Both the position numbers and the translations under genes were made by a program. The notes beneath the pieces were generated by a model. That model was not told where the DNA came from. It did no database searches and saw only the letters and a program-made list of their open reading frames with translations. A stretch of 64,000 nucleotides of DNA from Streptomyces sp. NBC_01255 (GTDB lineage Bacteria > Actinomycetota > Actinomycetes > Streptomycetales > Streptomycetaceae), in NCBI RefSeq assembly GCF_036226445.1, contig NZ_CP108474.1, forward strand, positions 744,001 to 808,000, written 5' to 3'. This document shows positions 1 through 8,700 of this stretch, one piece after another; within the stretch, counting starts at the first letter, position 1; each line of letters begins with the position of its first letter.

Positions 1-75
1 ACGCAGCGCCGGACGCTCAAGGACAGCGCCCGCTGGTACGCGGACGTGATCACCCGGGGCGGTCTCGGCGGCTGA
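1..75 (+). CDS. GH1 beta-glucosidase, C-terminal end only
   Basis: Only the last 24 codons are present. They read in frame from the first base to a TGA. The tail contains KDSARWYADVI, which matches the conserved end of actinomycete family 1 beta-glucosidases (typically K.SARWY..VI), where the final helix closes the TIM barrel. Such enzymes hydrolyse terminal beta-glucosides such as cellobiose. Nothing of the catalytic centre is in the window. The identity rests on this short motif alone. A strong hairpin follows directly. Confidence 0.7.
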   Translation, partial: TQRRTLKDSARWYADVITRGGLGG

Positions 76-78
76 GCA

Positions 79-113
79 CCCCGAGGGGGGTGCCGTGGCA
101 CCCCCCCTCGGGG
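79..113 (+). terminator. Hairpin terminator after the GH1 gene
   Basis: A 16-nt arm beginning CCCCGAGGGGGG pairs with a 17-nt arm ending CCTCGGGG across a loop of about 2 nt, with one bulged base. It starts 4 nt after the stop codon. There is no U-tract, as is usual for Streptomyces. It may also serve the S1 protease gene that converges from the other side. Confidence 0.8.
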
Positions 114-153
114 CCGCGGCACCCCCGGTCACCGCCCTGTGTGGGTCAGTGGG

Positions 154-1509
154 TCACTGGCGCTGCCACAGAGCCGGGACGTTCGGCGGCTCCCAGCCGG
201 TCTGGGCCTGGTGGCCCTGGAGACAGCGGTAGGTCGCGCCGCCGTACGTGACCGTGGCGCCGGCCGCGTAGACCTTGCCCGCCGCCCAGGTGCCGCCCGG
301 CTGCGGTTCACCGGGCCCGGGGCCCGGGTCGGTTCCGGTGGTCTTCAGGGTCAGGCCGTAGTTCTGCAGCAGCGGGTTCAGCGGCTGGAAGAAGGTCGTG
401 CCGCCGCTGGAGCAGTTGCCCGAGCCGCCCGAGGTGACGCCCTGGGCCTGGCTGCCGGAGATGTACGAGCCTCCGGAGTCGCCGGGCTCGGCGCAGACCG
501 TCGTGCGGGTCACGCCGGAGATGGTGCCCTCCGGGTAGGTGACGCTGGTGTTGTGCTGCTGGATCGTGCCGCAGTGCCAGCCGGTGGTCGAGCCGGAGCG
601 GCAGACGGACGCGCCGACGGGCTGGAGGACCGACCCGGTCACCTGGACGTTCGCGCCGCCGGAGCCCTTGACGTACGGGGTGGCGGTCCAGTTGGTGTTG
701 GCGGCCACCCAGGCCATGTCGTTGCCGGGGAAGACCGAGCCCTGGAAGCTGCCCTGGGCGACCTGGTTGAAGCCGCTGGTCGTGGTGCCCGCGCGGCCGC
801 AGTGTCCGGCCGTGGCGAACCCCTGGGTCGTGCCGCGGGTCACCGCGAAGCCGACGGAGCAGCGGCCGCCGCCCCCCATGTAGTACGCGTCGCCGCCCCG
901 GATGTCGTACAGCGGTCGGGGTGCCCGGTCTGTCCTCACGACCCGTACGAGGTCACGCGGGACTCCGGTGGCCTCGACGAGCCGCCCCCCGGCGCCGGCC
1001 CGGGTCTCCTCGACGACGAGGACGTTGGCGCGCACGTCGACGTAGCGCACGGGCGCCTCGGCGGTGGCGGCCCGGTCCAGGGCCTGCTTGGCCCGCTCCA
1101 GGGCGGTCAGGCCGTGCGGGACGAGCCGGGCGTTCGCGCCGGTGGCACGTATCGCGGCGGCGTCGGCGGCGCGGGTGGTGGCCACGGTCAGGGTGCCGGA
1201 CTCCGCCCCGTCCACCCAGGCCCCGGCGAAGGCGCTGCCGAGGCTCTGGCGGAGCAGGGCGGCGGTGGCGCCGGCCTCGGCCTCGTTGGCGAGCCTGGTC
1301 AGGGCCTGGGGGCGGGTGAGTCCCAGGTCGCGCTGCATGGCGGAGAGGAGTGCGGGCTGGGCGGCGTCGGCGGCGAGGGTCCGGGCGGCGGTCTTCGCGG
1401 CCGGGCTCCCGTCCGGGGCCGCGGTGGCGGTCCCGGCCTGGAGGCCGGCCAGCGCCATCCCGGCGGCGACCAGCGCGGTACACGCCGTGCGGGCGTGTCG
1501 TCGGAGCAT
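154..1509 (-). CDS. sprC: Streptogrisin C-like S1 serine protease with chitin-binding domain
   Basis: This is a secreted chymotrypsin-fold endopeptidase of the alpha-lytic protease/streptogrisin group. A Sec signal peptide (about 1-31) is followed by an alpha-lytic-type pro-region (about 50-200). The mature protease starts near residue 202. The triad is visible as His236 (TAGHC), Asp264 (NDMAW) and Ser345 (GDSGG), with paired cysteines around the His and the Ser. A Pro/Gly linker (393-405) leads to a C-terminal CBM5/12-type module with Trp408, Trp439 and Trp448. This order and the 451-residue length match S. griseus SGPC. The start is ATG with GAGGAG about 8 nt upstream. A LysR gene lies 70 bp upstream on the same strand. 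The symbol is given by architecture; orthology is unproven. Confidence 0.88.
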   Translation of the reverse strand: MLRRHARTACTALVAAGMALAGLQAGTATAAPDGSPAAKTAARTLAADAAQPALLSAMQRDLGLTRPQALTRLANEAEAGATAALLRQSLGSAFAGAWVDGAESGTLTVATTRAADAAAIRATGANARLVPHGLTALERAKQALDRAATAEAPVRYVDVRANVLVVEETRAGAGGRLVEATGVPRDLVRVVRTDRAPRPLYDIRGGDAYYMGGGGRCSVGFAVTRGTTQGFATAGHCGRAGTTTSGFNQVAQGSFQGSVFPGNDMAWVAANTNWTATPYVKGSGGANVQVTGSVLQPVGASVCRSGSTTGWHCGTIQQHNTSVTYPEGTISGVTRTTVCAEPGDSGGSYISGSQAQGVTSGGSGNCSSGGTTFFQPLNPLLQNYGLTLKTTGTDPGPGPGEPQPGGTWAAGKVYAAGATVTYGGATYRCLQGHQAQTGWEPPNVPALWQRQ

Positions 1510-1579
1510 GGGGTGTCTCCTCGGTTCGGTGGGGGATCTGCCGAAACCGTAGGGATCCCGAAGGGGGCGGCGGGAGTTG

Positions 1580-2527
1580 TCAGTCGGCCCCTGCCACGGC
1601 GTTATGCCCCGGGGCGCCGAGGGCCGCGCTGTGGGCGAGTGCCTCCGCGTGGGCGGCCCGGGTGTGGTGCAGGACGGTCGCGGCCCGATCGGCCGCGCGC
1701 CCTTCGGGGTGCCAGCCGAGGAGGTGCCGCCAGACGAGCGGGGCGCCGGACAGGGGGCGGGTCACGATGCCCGGCGTCGCGGGGAAGGTGGCCCGGCAGA
1801 GGCCGACGGCCCGCCCCACCTGGACCAGGTGCACACAGGAGGCGGTGTCCGTCTCGTACACGCAGGCCGGGGTGAAGCCCGCGCGGACGCAGGCGGCGGC
1901 GAAGCAGTCGCCGAAGCAGCCGTCGCCCGGGACGTCGGTCCAGGCCTCCACCGCCAGTTCGGCCAGGTCGAGTTCGGTACGGGACGCCAGCGGGTGGTCG
2001 GCAGCCAGCATCACGTACACCGGGTCGCGGGCCACCTCCGTCCAGGCGAGCCGTCCCGCCTCGGGCGGCGCGCTCTCGCCGCAGACGCCGACCAGGGCGA
2101 AGTCCAGCCGTCCTGCGGTGACCCCGCGGGCGATCTCCCGCTCCGACCAGGAGGTGTACGTGGTCACCGGCGAGCCGGGCTCGGTGCGGGCGAGCCGGTC
2201 GACGAGGCCGCCGAGGAGCGGGCCGTGGGTGCCGCCGAGCCGGTAGCCGCCGGAGCCCTCGCGGGCGAACCGCACCGCCTCCTCCTGCAGCTCGCACACG
2301 GCGGGCAGGACGACCCGGGCGCGGTCGAGGACCAGGTCCCCGAGCGCCGTGGTCCGCACGCCTTCCCGGCCCCGCTCGAACAGCGCGCCGCCCAGGGCTC
2401 GTTCGATCCGCTTGAGCTGGGCACTGAGCGCGGGCTGCGCGAGACCGAGCGCGGTGGCGGCACGCGTGAGACTGCCCGCGTCCGCGATGGCCCTGATCGC
2501 CTTGAGGTGCCTCAACTCCAAGTCCAT
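1580..2527 (-). CDS. LysR-family transcriptional regulator
   Basis: The 315-residue protein has the standard LysR layout. An N-terminal winged helix-turn-helix begins at the start codon (LRHLKAIRAIADAGS, then AQPALSAQLKRIE). A linker helix and a two-lobed effector-binding domain follow. The frame stays open for 69 more codons upstream, but that stretch lacks domain character and contains a remnant in another frame, so the ATG at 2527 is chosen. It lies 70 bp upstream of the S1 protease gene on the same strand and could read into it or regulate it. The effector is unknown. Confidence 0.85.
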   Translation of the reverse strand: MDLELRHLKAIRAIADAGSLTRAATALGLAQPALSAQLKRIERALGGALFERGREGVRTTALGDLVLDRARVVLPAVCELQEEAVRFAREGSGGYRLGGTHGPLLGGLVDRLARTEPGSPVTTYTSWSEREIARGVTAGRLDFALVGVCGESAPPEAGRLAWTEVARDPVYVMLAADHPLASRTELDLAELAVEAWTDVPGDGCFGDCFAAACVRAGFTPACVYETDTASCVHLVQVGRAVGLCRATFPATPGIVTRPLSGAPLVWRHLLGWHPEGRAADRAATVLHHTRAAHAEALAHSAALGAPGHNAVAGAD

Positions 2528-2585
2528 ACCGAGAGCTTGACGCCCCACCCCCGATAGGTCCAGACCAGCGACGGACGCGGGCGCC

Positions 2586-2696
2586 TCAGGCGGGTGCGGC
2601 GAGCAGCGCCGCCAGATGGCCGGCGAACGCGACGAGCCGGTCGACAAGCATCGCGAAGCGTTCGTCGTCGCGCTCGTGGAGCTGGACACCGCCCCA
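2586..2696 (-). pseudogene. Relic of a gene 3' end (36 codons)
   Basis: Between the LysR start and the pectate lyase promoter lies an open frame with strongly G/C third positions. It ends in LVAFAGHLAALLAAPA and a TGA. An in-frame stop (2697-2699) bounds it upstream and no start codon with a ribosome site is present. The codon pattern matches real genes of this genome, which suggests a decayed C-terminus. I do not recognise the family. A chance open frame cannot be excluded. Confidence 0.3.
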
Positions 2697-2749
2697 TCAG
2701 GACCTTGCTCATCGTTCATATGACTGAACTGCAATCACATACAGATCTA

Positions 2750-2796
2750 TTGACGCGTCCACAGCAGACCTCTAGCGTCCCACGGAAAGCGCTTTC
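2750..2796 (+). promoter_or_regulatory. Promoter and LacI-type operator of the pectate lyase gene
   Basis: TTGACG (2750-2755) and TAGCGT (2773-2778) are separated by 17 bp, a good sigma-70/HrdB-type pair. The perfect palindrome GAAAGCGCTTTC (2785-2796) covers the expected transcription start. Palindromes with a central GCGC and A/T-rich flanks are typical LacI-family (cre-like) operators controlling polysaccharide enzymes. The regulator is not adjacent. The GGAG ribosome site lies about 9 nt before the ATG at 2857. Confidence 0.6.
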
Positions 2797-2856
2797 TGAC
2801 CCGTGCTTCCCGCCCCCTGAAAGCCCCTCACAAGCCCCTCACACTGGAGAGCAACG

Positions 2857-4431
2857 ATGCGAACGGGACCCGTCATCGCGTGCGTCAGCCTGCTGGCAGG
2901 CACGCTCGTCGCCCTGTCCGGCACGACGGCGCAGGCCGCGACCACCACCTACGAGGCCGAGGCCTCGCCCGCGGTCTGCACCGGCACGATCGACTCCGAC
3001 TGGGCCGGTTTCACCGGCTCGGGATTCTGCAACGGCACCAACGCGGCCGGCGCGTACGCGCAGTTCACCGTGAACGCCCCGGCCGCGGGCACCGCCACGC
3101 TCACCGTCCGCTTCGCCAACGGCACCACCACCGCGCGGCCCGCGGCCCTCACCGTGAACGGATCGGCGGTCTCGTCGTCCTCGTACGAGACGACGGGCGC
3201 GTGGACGACCTGGGCGACGAAGACGTTCACCGTGCCGGTCGGCGCGGGGGCCAACACCGTCCGGTTCGACCCGACCGGCGCCGCCGGCCTGCCGAACATC
3301 GACCGGCTCGACGTCGAGACGGCCGGCACCACCACCCCGCCGTCGGGCAGCGCGCTCTACGTGGCACCGAACGGCACGGACGGCGCCGCCGGCACCATCT
3401 CGGCCCCGACCACGCTGAGCTCGGCGATCACACGCGTCGCGTCCGGAGGCACGATCTACCTCCGCGGCGGCACGTACAACCACTCCCGGACGGTCACCGT
3501 CCCCGCCGGCCAGAACGGCACGGCCGCCGCCCGCACCAGGCTCTCCGCCTACCCCGGCGAGAGGCCGGTGCTGAATTTCTCGGCCATGACCGAGGACCCC
3601 GCGAACCGCGGGCTCGCCGTGAACGGTTCCTACTGGCACGTCAGCGGCCTCGTCGTCGAACGGGCCGGAGACAACGGCATCTTCGTCGGCGGCAGCCACA
3701 ACATCATCGAACGGACCGTGACGCGCTACAACCGCGACTCGGGGCTCCAGCTCTCCCGGATCGCGTCCACCACGCCCCAGAGCCAGTGGCCGTCGGACAA
3801 CCTCGTCCTGAGCGCGGAGTCGCACGACAACGCCGACTCCGACGGCGAGGACGCCGACGGCTTCGCGGCGAAGCTCACGGTCGGCCCCGGGAACGTCTTC
3901 CGCTACGCCGTCGCCCACCACAACATCGACGACGGCTGGGACCTCTACACCAAGACCGACACCGGACCCATCGGAACCGTCACCATCGAGGACTCCCTCG
4001 CCTACGAGAACGGCACCCTCTCCGACGGCACGCAGAACGCCAGCGGCGACCGCAACGGCTACAAGCTGGGCGGTGAGGACATCGCCGTCGATCACGTCGT
4101 CCGGCGCAGCATCGCCTACCGCAACGGCAAGCACGGCTTCACGTACAACAGCAACCCGGGCACGATGACGGTGTCGAACAACCTCAGCGTGGACAACGCC
4201 CAGCGCAACTACTCGTTCGACGCGGGCACTTCGGTCTTCCGGAACAACACCTCGTGCCGGAGCGCCGCCGGCACGAACGACCGGACCATCGGAGACGCCG
4301 ACGGCTCCAACCAGTTCTGGTCCGGTACGAACGGCTCCCGGTGCTCCGCCTACTCCGGCGCCCTGGGCTGGTCGTACGCCACGGACGGCCGTCTCGCCGT
4401 GACCCTCGGCGGCAAGTCGGTCACCCTGTAG
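2857..4431 (+). CDS. Secreted PL9-type pectate lyase with CBM35-like module
   Basis: The 524-residue secreted protein has a signal peptide ending near AQA (about 27), then a beta-sandwich module starting TTTYEAEAS that resembles CBM35/CBM6. A right-handed parallel beta-helix starts near residue 168 (LYVAPNGTDG). Sequences such as DGEDADGFAAK, DDGWDLYTK and the late GYKLGG/NGKHGFTYN block are characteristic of family 9 polysaccharide lyases, which cleave polygalacturonate by Ca2+-assisted beta-elimination. The clustered Asp residues fit the calcium site. The gene stands alone behind a promoter with a LacI-type palindrome, consistent with catabolite or substrate control. Family is firm; the exact substrate is inferred. 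Confidence 0.85.
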   Translation: MRTGPVIACVSLLAGTLVALSGTTAQAATTTYEAEASPAVCTGTIDSDWAGFTGSGFCNGTNAAGAYAQFTVNAPAAGTATLTVRFANGTTTARPAALTVNGSAVSSSSYETTGAWTTWATKTFTVPVGAGANTVRFDPTGAAGLPNIDRLDVETAGTTTPPSGSALYVAPNGTDGAAGTISAPTTLSSAITRVASGGTIYLRGGTYNHSRTVTVPAGQNGTAAARTRLSAYPGERPVLNFSAMTEDPANRGLAVNGSYWHVSGLVVERAGDNGIFVGGSHNIIERTVTRYNRDSGLQLSRIASTTPQSQWPSDNLVLSAESHDNADSDGEDADGFAAKLTVGPGNVFRYAVAHHNIDDGWDLYTKTDTGPIGTVTIEDSLAYENGTLSDGTQNASGDRNGYKLGGEDIAVDHVVRRSIAYRNGKHGFTYNSNPGTMTVSNNLSVDNAQRNYSFDAGTSVFRNNTSCRSAAGTNDRTIGDADGSNQFWSGTNGSRCSAYSGALGWSYATDGRLAVTLGGKSVTL

Positions 4432-4464
4432 CCCACCGCCGCAACCGTCCGTCCCGCCAGGGAC

Positions 4465-4519
4465 CCCGCTCCCGTAGGCCGTTCACAGAGCCGACACACG
4501 AATGTCGTACGGGAGCGGG
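4465..4519 (+). terminator. Long-armed hairpin with nested stem between pectate lyase and LLM genes
   Basis: CCCGCTCCCGTA (4465-4476) pairs perfectly with TACGGGAGCGGG (4508-4519). A second 5-bp stem (CGACA 4492-4496 with TGTCG 4503-4507) abuts the 3' arm. The element sits 34 bp after one gene and 34 bp before the next start. It is most simply the terminator of the pectate lyase gene. The layered structure could also act as a leader for the LLM gene. Confidence 0.5.
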
Positions 4520-4553
4520 AATTCCCTTGCGAGGACGGCCCGTTGGGCCTGAC

Positions 4554-5516
4554 ATGACCCTCGGAGTAGTCCTCAGCACGACCACCCGCCAGCTCCCGAT
4601 CGACGACACGGTGCTCCTCGCGCAGGAGGCCCGAGACGCCGGACTGCACTCGGCGTGGTTCGGTCAGTCCTTCGCGTACGACTCCCCGTCGCTCGCCGCG
4701 ATCGTCGGGCGCGAGGTGCCCGGACTCCACGTCGGGACCGCCGCGATACCCGTCTTCGGCCGCCACCCGCTCATCGTCTCCAGTCAGGCGCAGACCGCAC
4801 AGGCGGCCACCGGCGGGCGCTACCACCTCGGACTCGCCCTCGGCACCAAGCACCTGACGGAGGAGGGGTTCGGCATTCCGTACGAGCGGCCCGTCCTGCT
4901 GCTCCGGGAGTTCCTCACCGCCCTGCGCGGCCTGGTCGAGACGGGCTCCGCGGACTTTCACGGCGAGCTGCTCACGGCCACGACACCGTGGCCGGCGTCC
5001 GTGCCCGGGGCCGAGCCGCCGGTACCTCTCCTCGTCGCCGCGATGGGGCCGCAGGCCCTGCGGGTCAGCGGTGAACTCGCCGACGGCATCCTGCCGTTCC
5101 TGGCCGGGCCGCGCGCGCTCGCCGAGGACATCGTCCCCGCCGTCACCGCCGCCGCGGCGGCGGCGGGCAGGCCGGCACCCCGGATCGTGGCCATCGTCCC
5201 CGGCGTCGTCACCGCCGACGTCGAGGCCGTACGGGCGGAAGCGGTGGAAGCTCTCTCGCTCTTCGACGGGATCCCCTCCTACCAGCGTGTCATCGCACGC
5301 TCCGGCGGCACGCGGGCCGCCGACCTGGCGGTGATCGGCGACGAGGAGACCGTCGCCGCCGAGGTGCGGCGCTACCGCGAAGCGGGGGCGACGGAGGTGG
5401 TGTTCACGGCGACGCACCTGGGCGGCGACGCGGACCGCAGCCGTACGTGGAAACTCCTCGGCGAGCTGTCGAGCGAGTACGGAACCAAGGATGGGGAGTC
5501 CGGCACGCAGGGATGA
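4554..5516 (+). CDS. LLM-class (luciferase-like) flavin/F420-dependent oxidoreductase
   Basis: The 320-residue protein has the single TIM-barrel luciferase-like monooxygenase fold. Diagnostic segments are the start TLGVVLSTT, the AWFGQSFAYDSP region, the GTAAIPVFGRHP strand and a late ELADGILPFL helix. In actinomycetes most such proteins use coenzyme F420 or FMN to oxidise or reduce small organic substrates. The substrate cannot be read. The frame is open upstream but without domain character, so the first ATG giving the canonical N-terminus is used. The ribosome site is weak. A structured hairpin precedes the gene. Confidence 0.8.
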   Translation: MTLGVVLSTTTRQLPIDDTVLLAQEARDAGLHSAWFGQSFAYDSPSLAAIVGREVPGLHVGTAAIPVFGRHPLIVSSQAQTAQAATGGRYHLGLALGTKHLTEEGFGIPYERPVLLLREFLTALRGLVETGSADFHGELLTATTPWPASVPGAEPPVPLLVAAMGPQALRVSGELADGILPFLAGPRALAEDIVPAVTAAAAAAGRPAPRIVAIVPGVVTADVEAVRAEAVEALSLFDGIPSYQRVIARSGGTRAADLAVIGDEETVAAEVRRYREAGATEVVFTATHLGGDADRSRTWKLLGELSSEYGTKDGESGTQG

Positions 5517-5791
5517 AGCCCCGCCGGCCCCACCCCTGCGCACACCCCTCGTACGGTCCGGTCCCGCCAGAGTCCCCGACCAGGAGGGTGTCGGCGGCGA
5601 CCACATCCTGCGGCGCGTACTCCCTGGTCTCACCCGAGAGCGTCGTGATGACGTGCCGCTGACGGCGGCCGATCGGGTGGACCTCGACGGGCGAGGGCGG
5701 GCGGCGGCCCGTTCCCCCTCGGGGCCGGTTCACGATGGCCCGGCGGAGCGCCCCGGTCTCCGTGCCCGCTCGACCAGGTGAAGGGGGAGAG
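5517..5791. other. Intergenic stretch, no supported gene
   Basis: These 275 bp separate the LLM gene from the large secreted protein. The minus strand carries a coding-like frame (including SGETREYAPQDVVAADTLLV) with G/C-rich third positions. It has no start codon with a ribosome site and runs into the LLM gene. It may be gene debris. No clear promoter was found. Confidence 0.4.
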
Positions 5792-8700
5792 ATGGCCGGC
5801 CGACGCAGGGCGATCGCCCGACTGCTGACGATGTGCCTGATGGTGGGTGCGGCCGGTGCCTGGGCTCCGGCGGTGCGCGGTGCGCTCCCCGCCGACCAGA
5901 CGACGATCTCCCATGACGACCTGCGGACCGGCTGGGACCGGGACGAGCCCGGTCTCGCCCCCGACCAGGTGTCCAGCTCGGACTTCGGCCTCCAGTTCTC
6001 GACCACCGTAGACGGTCAGGTGTACGCGCAGCCGCTGGTCGTGGGGCGCACGCTCGTCGCGGCCACCGAGAACAACAAGGTGTACGGGATCGACGCGGCC
6101 ACCGGGGGGATCGGCTGGACCAAGGACCTCGGCGCCCCCTGGCCGGCCTCGGCGATCAGCTGCGGGGACCTGGTGCCGAACATCGGGGTGACCGCCACGC
6201 CGGTCTACGACCCGGCGAGCAACGCCGTGTACCTGACCGCCAAGGTGAACGACGGGCCGGACGCCCAGCACCCCAACTGGTACGTGCACGCACTGGACCC
6301 GGTGACCGGCGCCGAGCGCGCGGGCTGGCCGGTGAAGGTGACGGGCGCGCCGGTGAACGACCCGGGGCGGGCGTTCAACCCGTACACGGCGGGTCAGCGG
6401 CCCGGGCTGCTCCTCATGGGCGGCTCCGTCTACGCGGCCTTCGCCTCGCACTGCGACCGCGGTCCGTACGTCGGGTACGTCATGGGCGTCAGCACCACGA
6501 CGCGCCGGACGACGCTGTGGGCCACCGAGGACTCCTCCGCCAACGGCATGGCCGGGGTATGGATGAGCGGTGGGGGTCTCGTCTCCGACGGCCCGGGCCG
6601 GATCCTGCTCTCGACGGGGAACGGCGTCTCGCCGGCGCCCGGCCCTGGCAGCCTGCCGCCGGGTCAGCTCGCGGAGTCGGTGGTCCGGCTCGGGGTGAAC
6701 AGCGACGGCACGATGTCGGCGCAGGACTTCTTCAGTCCCGCGAACGCCTCCCAGCTCGATCTGAACGACACCGACCTGGGCTCGGGCGGCCCGGTGGCCC
6801 TGCCGGGGCCGGTGTTCGGCACCAGCAGGCATCCGCGGCTGCTCGTCCAGATCGGCAAGGACGGGCGTCTGTTCCTGCTCGACCGGGACGACCTCGGGGG
6901 CCGGAGCCAGGGGCCGGGTGGCACCGACAAGGTGCTCGGCGCGTTCGGTCCGTACGAGGGTGTCTGGGGGCATCCCGCCGTGTACGGCGGGCAGGGCGGC
7001 TACGTGTACACGATCGGCAGCGGCGGCCCGCTGCGGGCCTTCGCGTACGGGCTCACCGGCTCAGGTCTCCCGGGGCTCACCAACACGGGCAGCAGCGCGC
7101 AGCGGTTCGGCTACACGTCGGGCTCTCCGGTGGTGACCTCGACGGGGACGAATCCGGGGTCGGCGCTCGTGTGGGCGGTCGCGTCGGACGGGGCGAGCGG
7201 CGCCAACGGGCAGCTGCGGGCGTACGACGCGGTACCCGTGAACGGGGCGCTGCGGCTGCGCTGGTCGGCGCCGATCGGGGTGGCGTCGAAGTTCGCCGTG
7301 CCCGCCACCGACGGCGGGCGGATCTATGTCGGTACGCGGGACGGGCACGTGCTGGCCTTCGGGCGTCCGGCCAACACCGCGCTGACCGGTGAGCCGGTGG
7401 ACGCGGGCGAGGTGGCGGTCGGCTCGGCGGGGACCGTCACGGCCACGGTCACGGCGACCCGGGACGTGACGATCACCGGGGTGAGCACGCCGGCGGGCGG
7501 CCCGTTCTCCGCGACCTCGGCCGGGCTGCCGCGCACGCTGCGGGCGGGCGAGACCCACACCGCGCGGGTGACGTTCTCCCCGACGACGCCCGGCCCGGAC
7601 ACCTCGGCGCTGACGTTCGCCACCGACCTCGGCGACAGCGCGCTCGGGCTCACGGGATACGGCACCCGGCCCGGGTTCCTCGCCTCGCCGGGCGCGCTCG
7701 ACTTCGGCACGGTGCCGACGTCGACGAGCAAGTCGCTCGGCGTGACGTTCACGAACACGGGCACGGCCGACGAGACGATCTCCGCGGTCTCCGTCCCGGG
7801 CGCCCCTTTCAGCTCGGCTGACCCGCCGGCCGTCGGCACGGTCGTGAAGCCCCGGCAGTCCGTCACCGTGCAGGTGACGTACGCACCGACGACCGCCGGG
7901 GAGCACACGGGAACGCTCGCCGTCGGCGGGTCGAACGGCACGGCGTCCGTGGCCGTGACCGGCACGGCGGTGACCGGTCGGGCGGAGCTCACGGTCACGC
8001 CCACCTCCACGGCCTTCGGCGAGGTGAAGGTCGGTCAGTCGGTCACCAGGACCTTCGACATCAGCAACACCGGCAACATCCCGCTCACCATCACCAAGGC
8101 GAAACCGCCCGCGGCTCCGTTCCACGTCACGAACCCGATCAGCGAGGGCCAGGTCCTCGGCCCCGAGGACGTGGTCCACCAGGCGGTGACCTTCTCGCCC
8201 ACCTCGATCGGGGCGGTGACGGCCGCGTACGAGCTGACCTCGGACGACGGGCGGGGCCCGCGCAACGAGGCACTGACCGGTACCGGCGTGGCGGGCACCG
8301 GGGTCACCGTGCCGTCGCCGGGCGCGGGCGGCTGGCGGCTCAACGGCGCCGCCGGGATCTCCGGCAACGACCTCCAGCTCACGCAGGCGAGCGCGTCCCA
8401 GCGGGGTTCGGCGGTGTGGCCGGTCCCCGTGCTCACCGACGGCCTCAAGGCCTCGTTCACCACGGTGATCGGCGGCGGCACCGGCGCCGACGGCCTGACC
8501 TTCGCCCTCCTCGACCCTGCCAGGACGACGCCGGCCGCGCTCGGCGGTGTGGGCGGTGGCCTCGGCTACGCCGGGCTCCCGGGGGTGGCCGTCGCCTTCG
8601 ACACGTACCGCAACACCGGGGACCCGTCGGCCAACTTCGTCGGTGTCGCGACCGGCGGCAGCGGCTCGGCCCTCACGTACGCGGCGACGACGTCGAGCGT

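Noticed and set aside
139..1875. Open frame of 578 codons on the plus strand
   Set aside because: Antisense to the streptogrisin-like protease and the LysR gene; Gly/Arg/Ala composition and no ribosome site.
5460..5700. Minus-strand small gene between the LLM and propeller genes
   Set aside because: Codon bias looks real, but there is no start with a ribosome site and the frame runs into the LLM gene. Kept only as possible debris.
6000..7400. PQQ-dependent dehydrogenase activity of the propeller
   Set aside because: Propeller repeats are present, but I could not find the calcium/PQQ catalytic residues or a vicinal disulfide.
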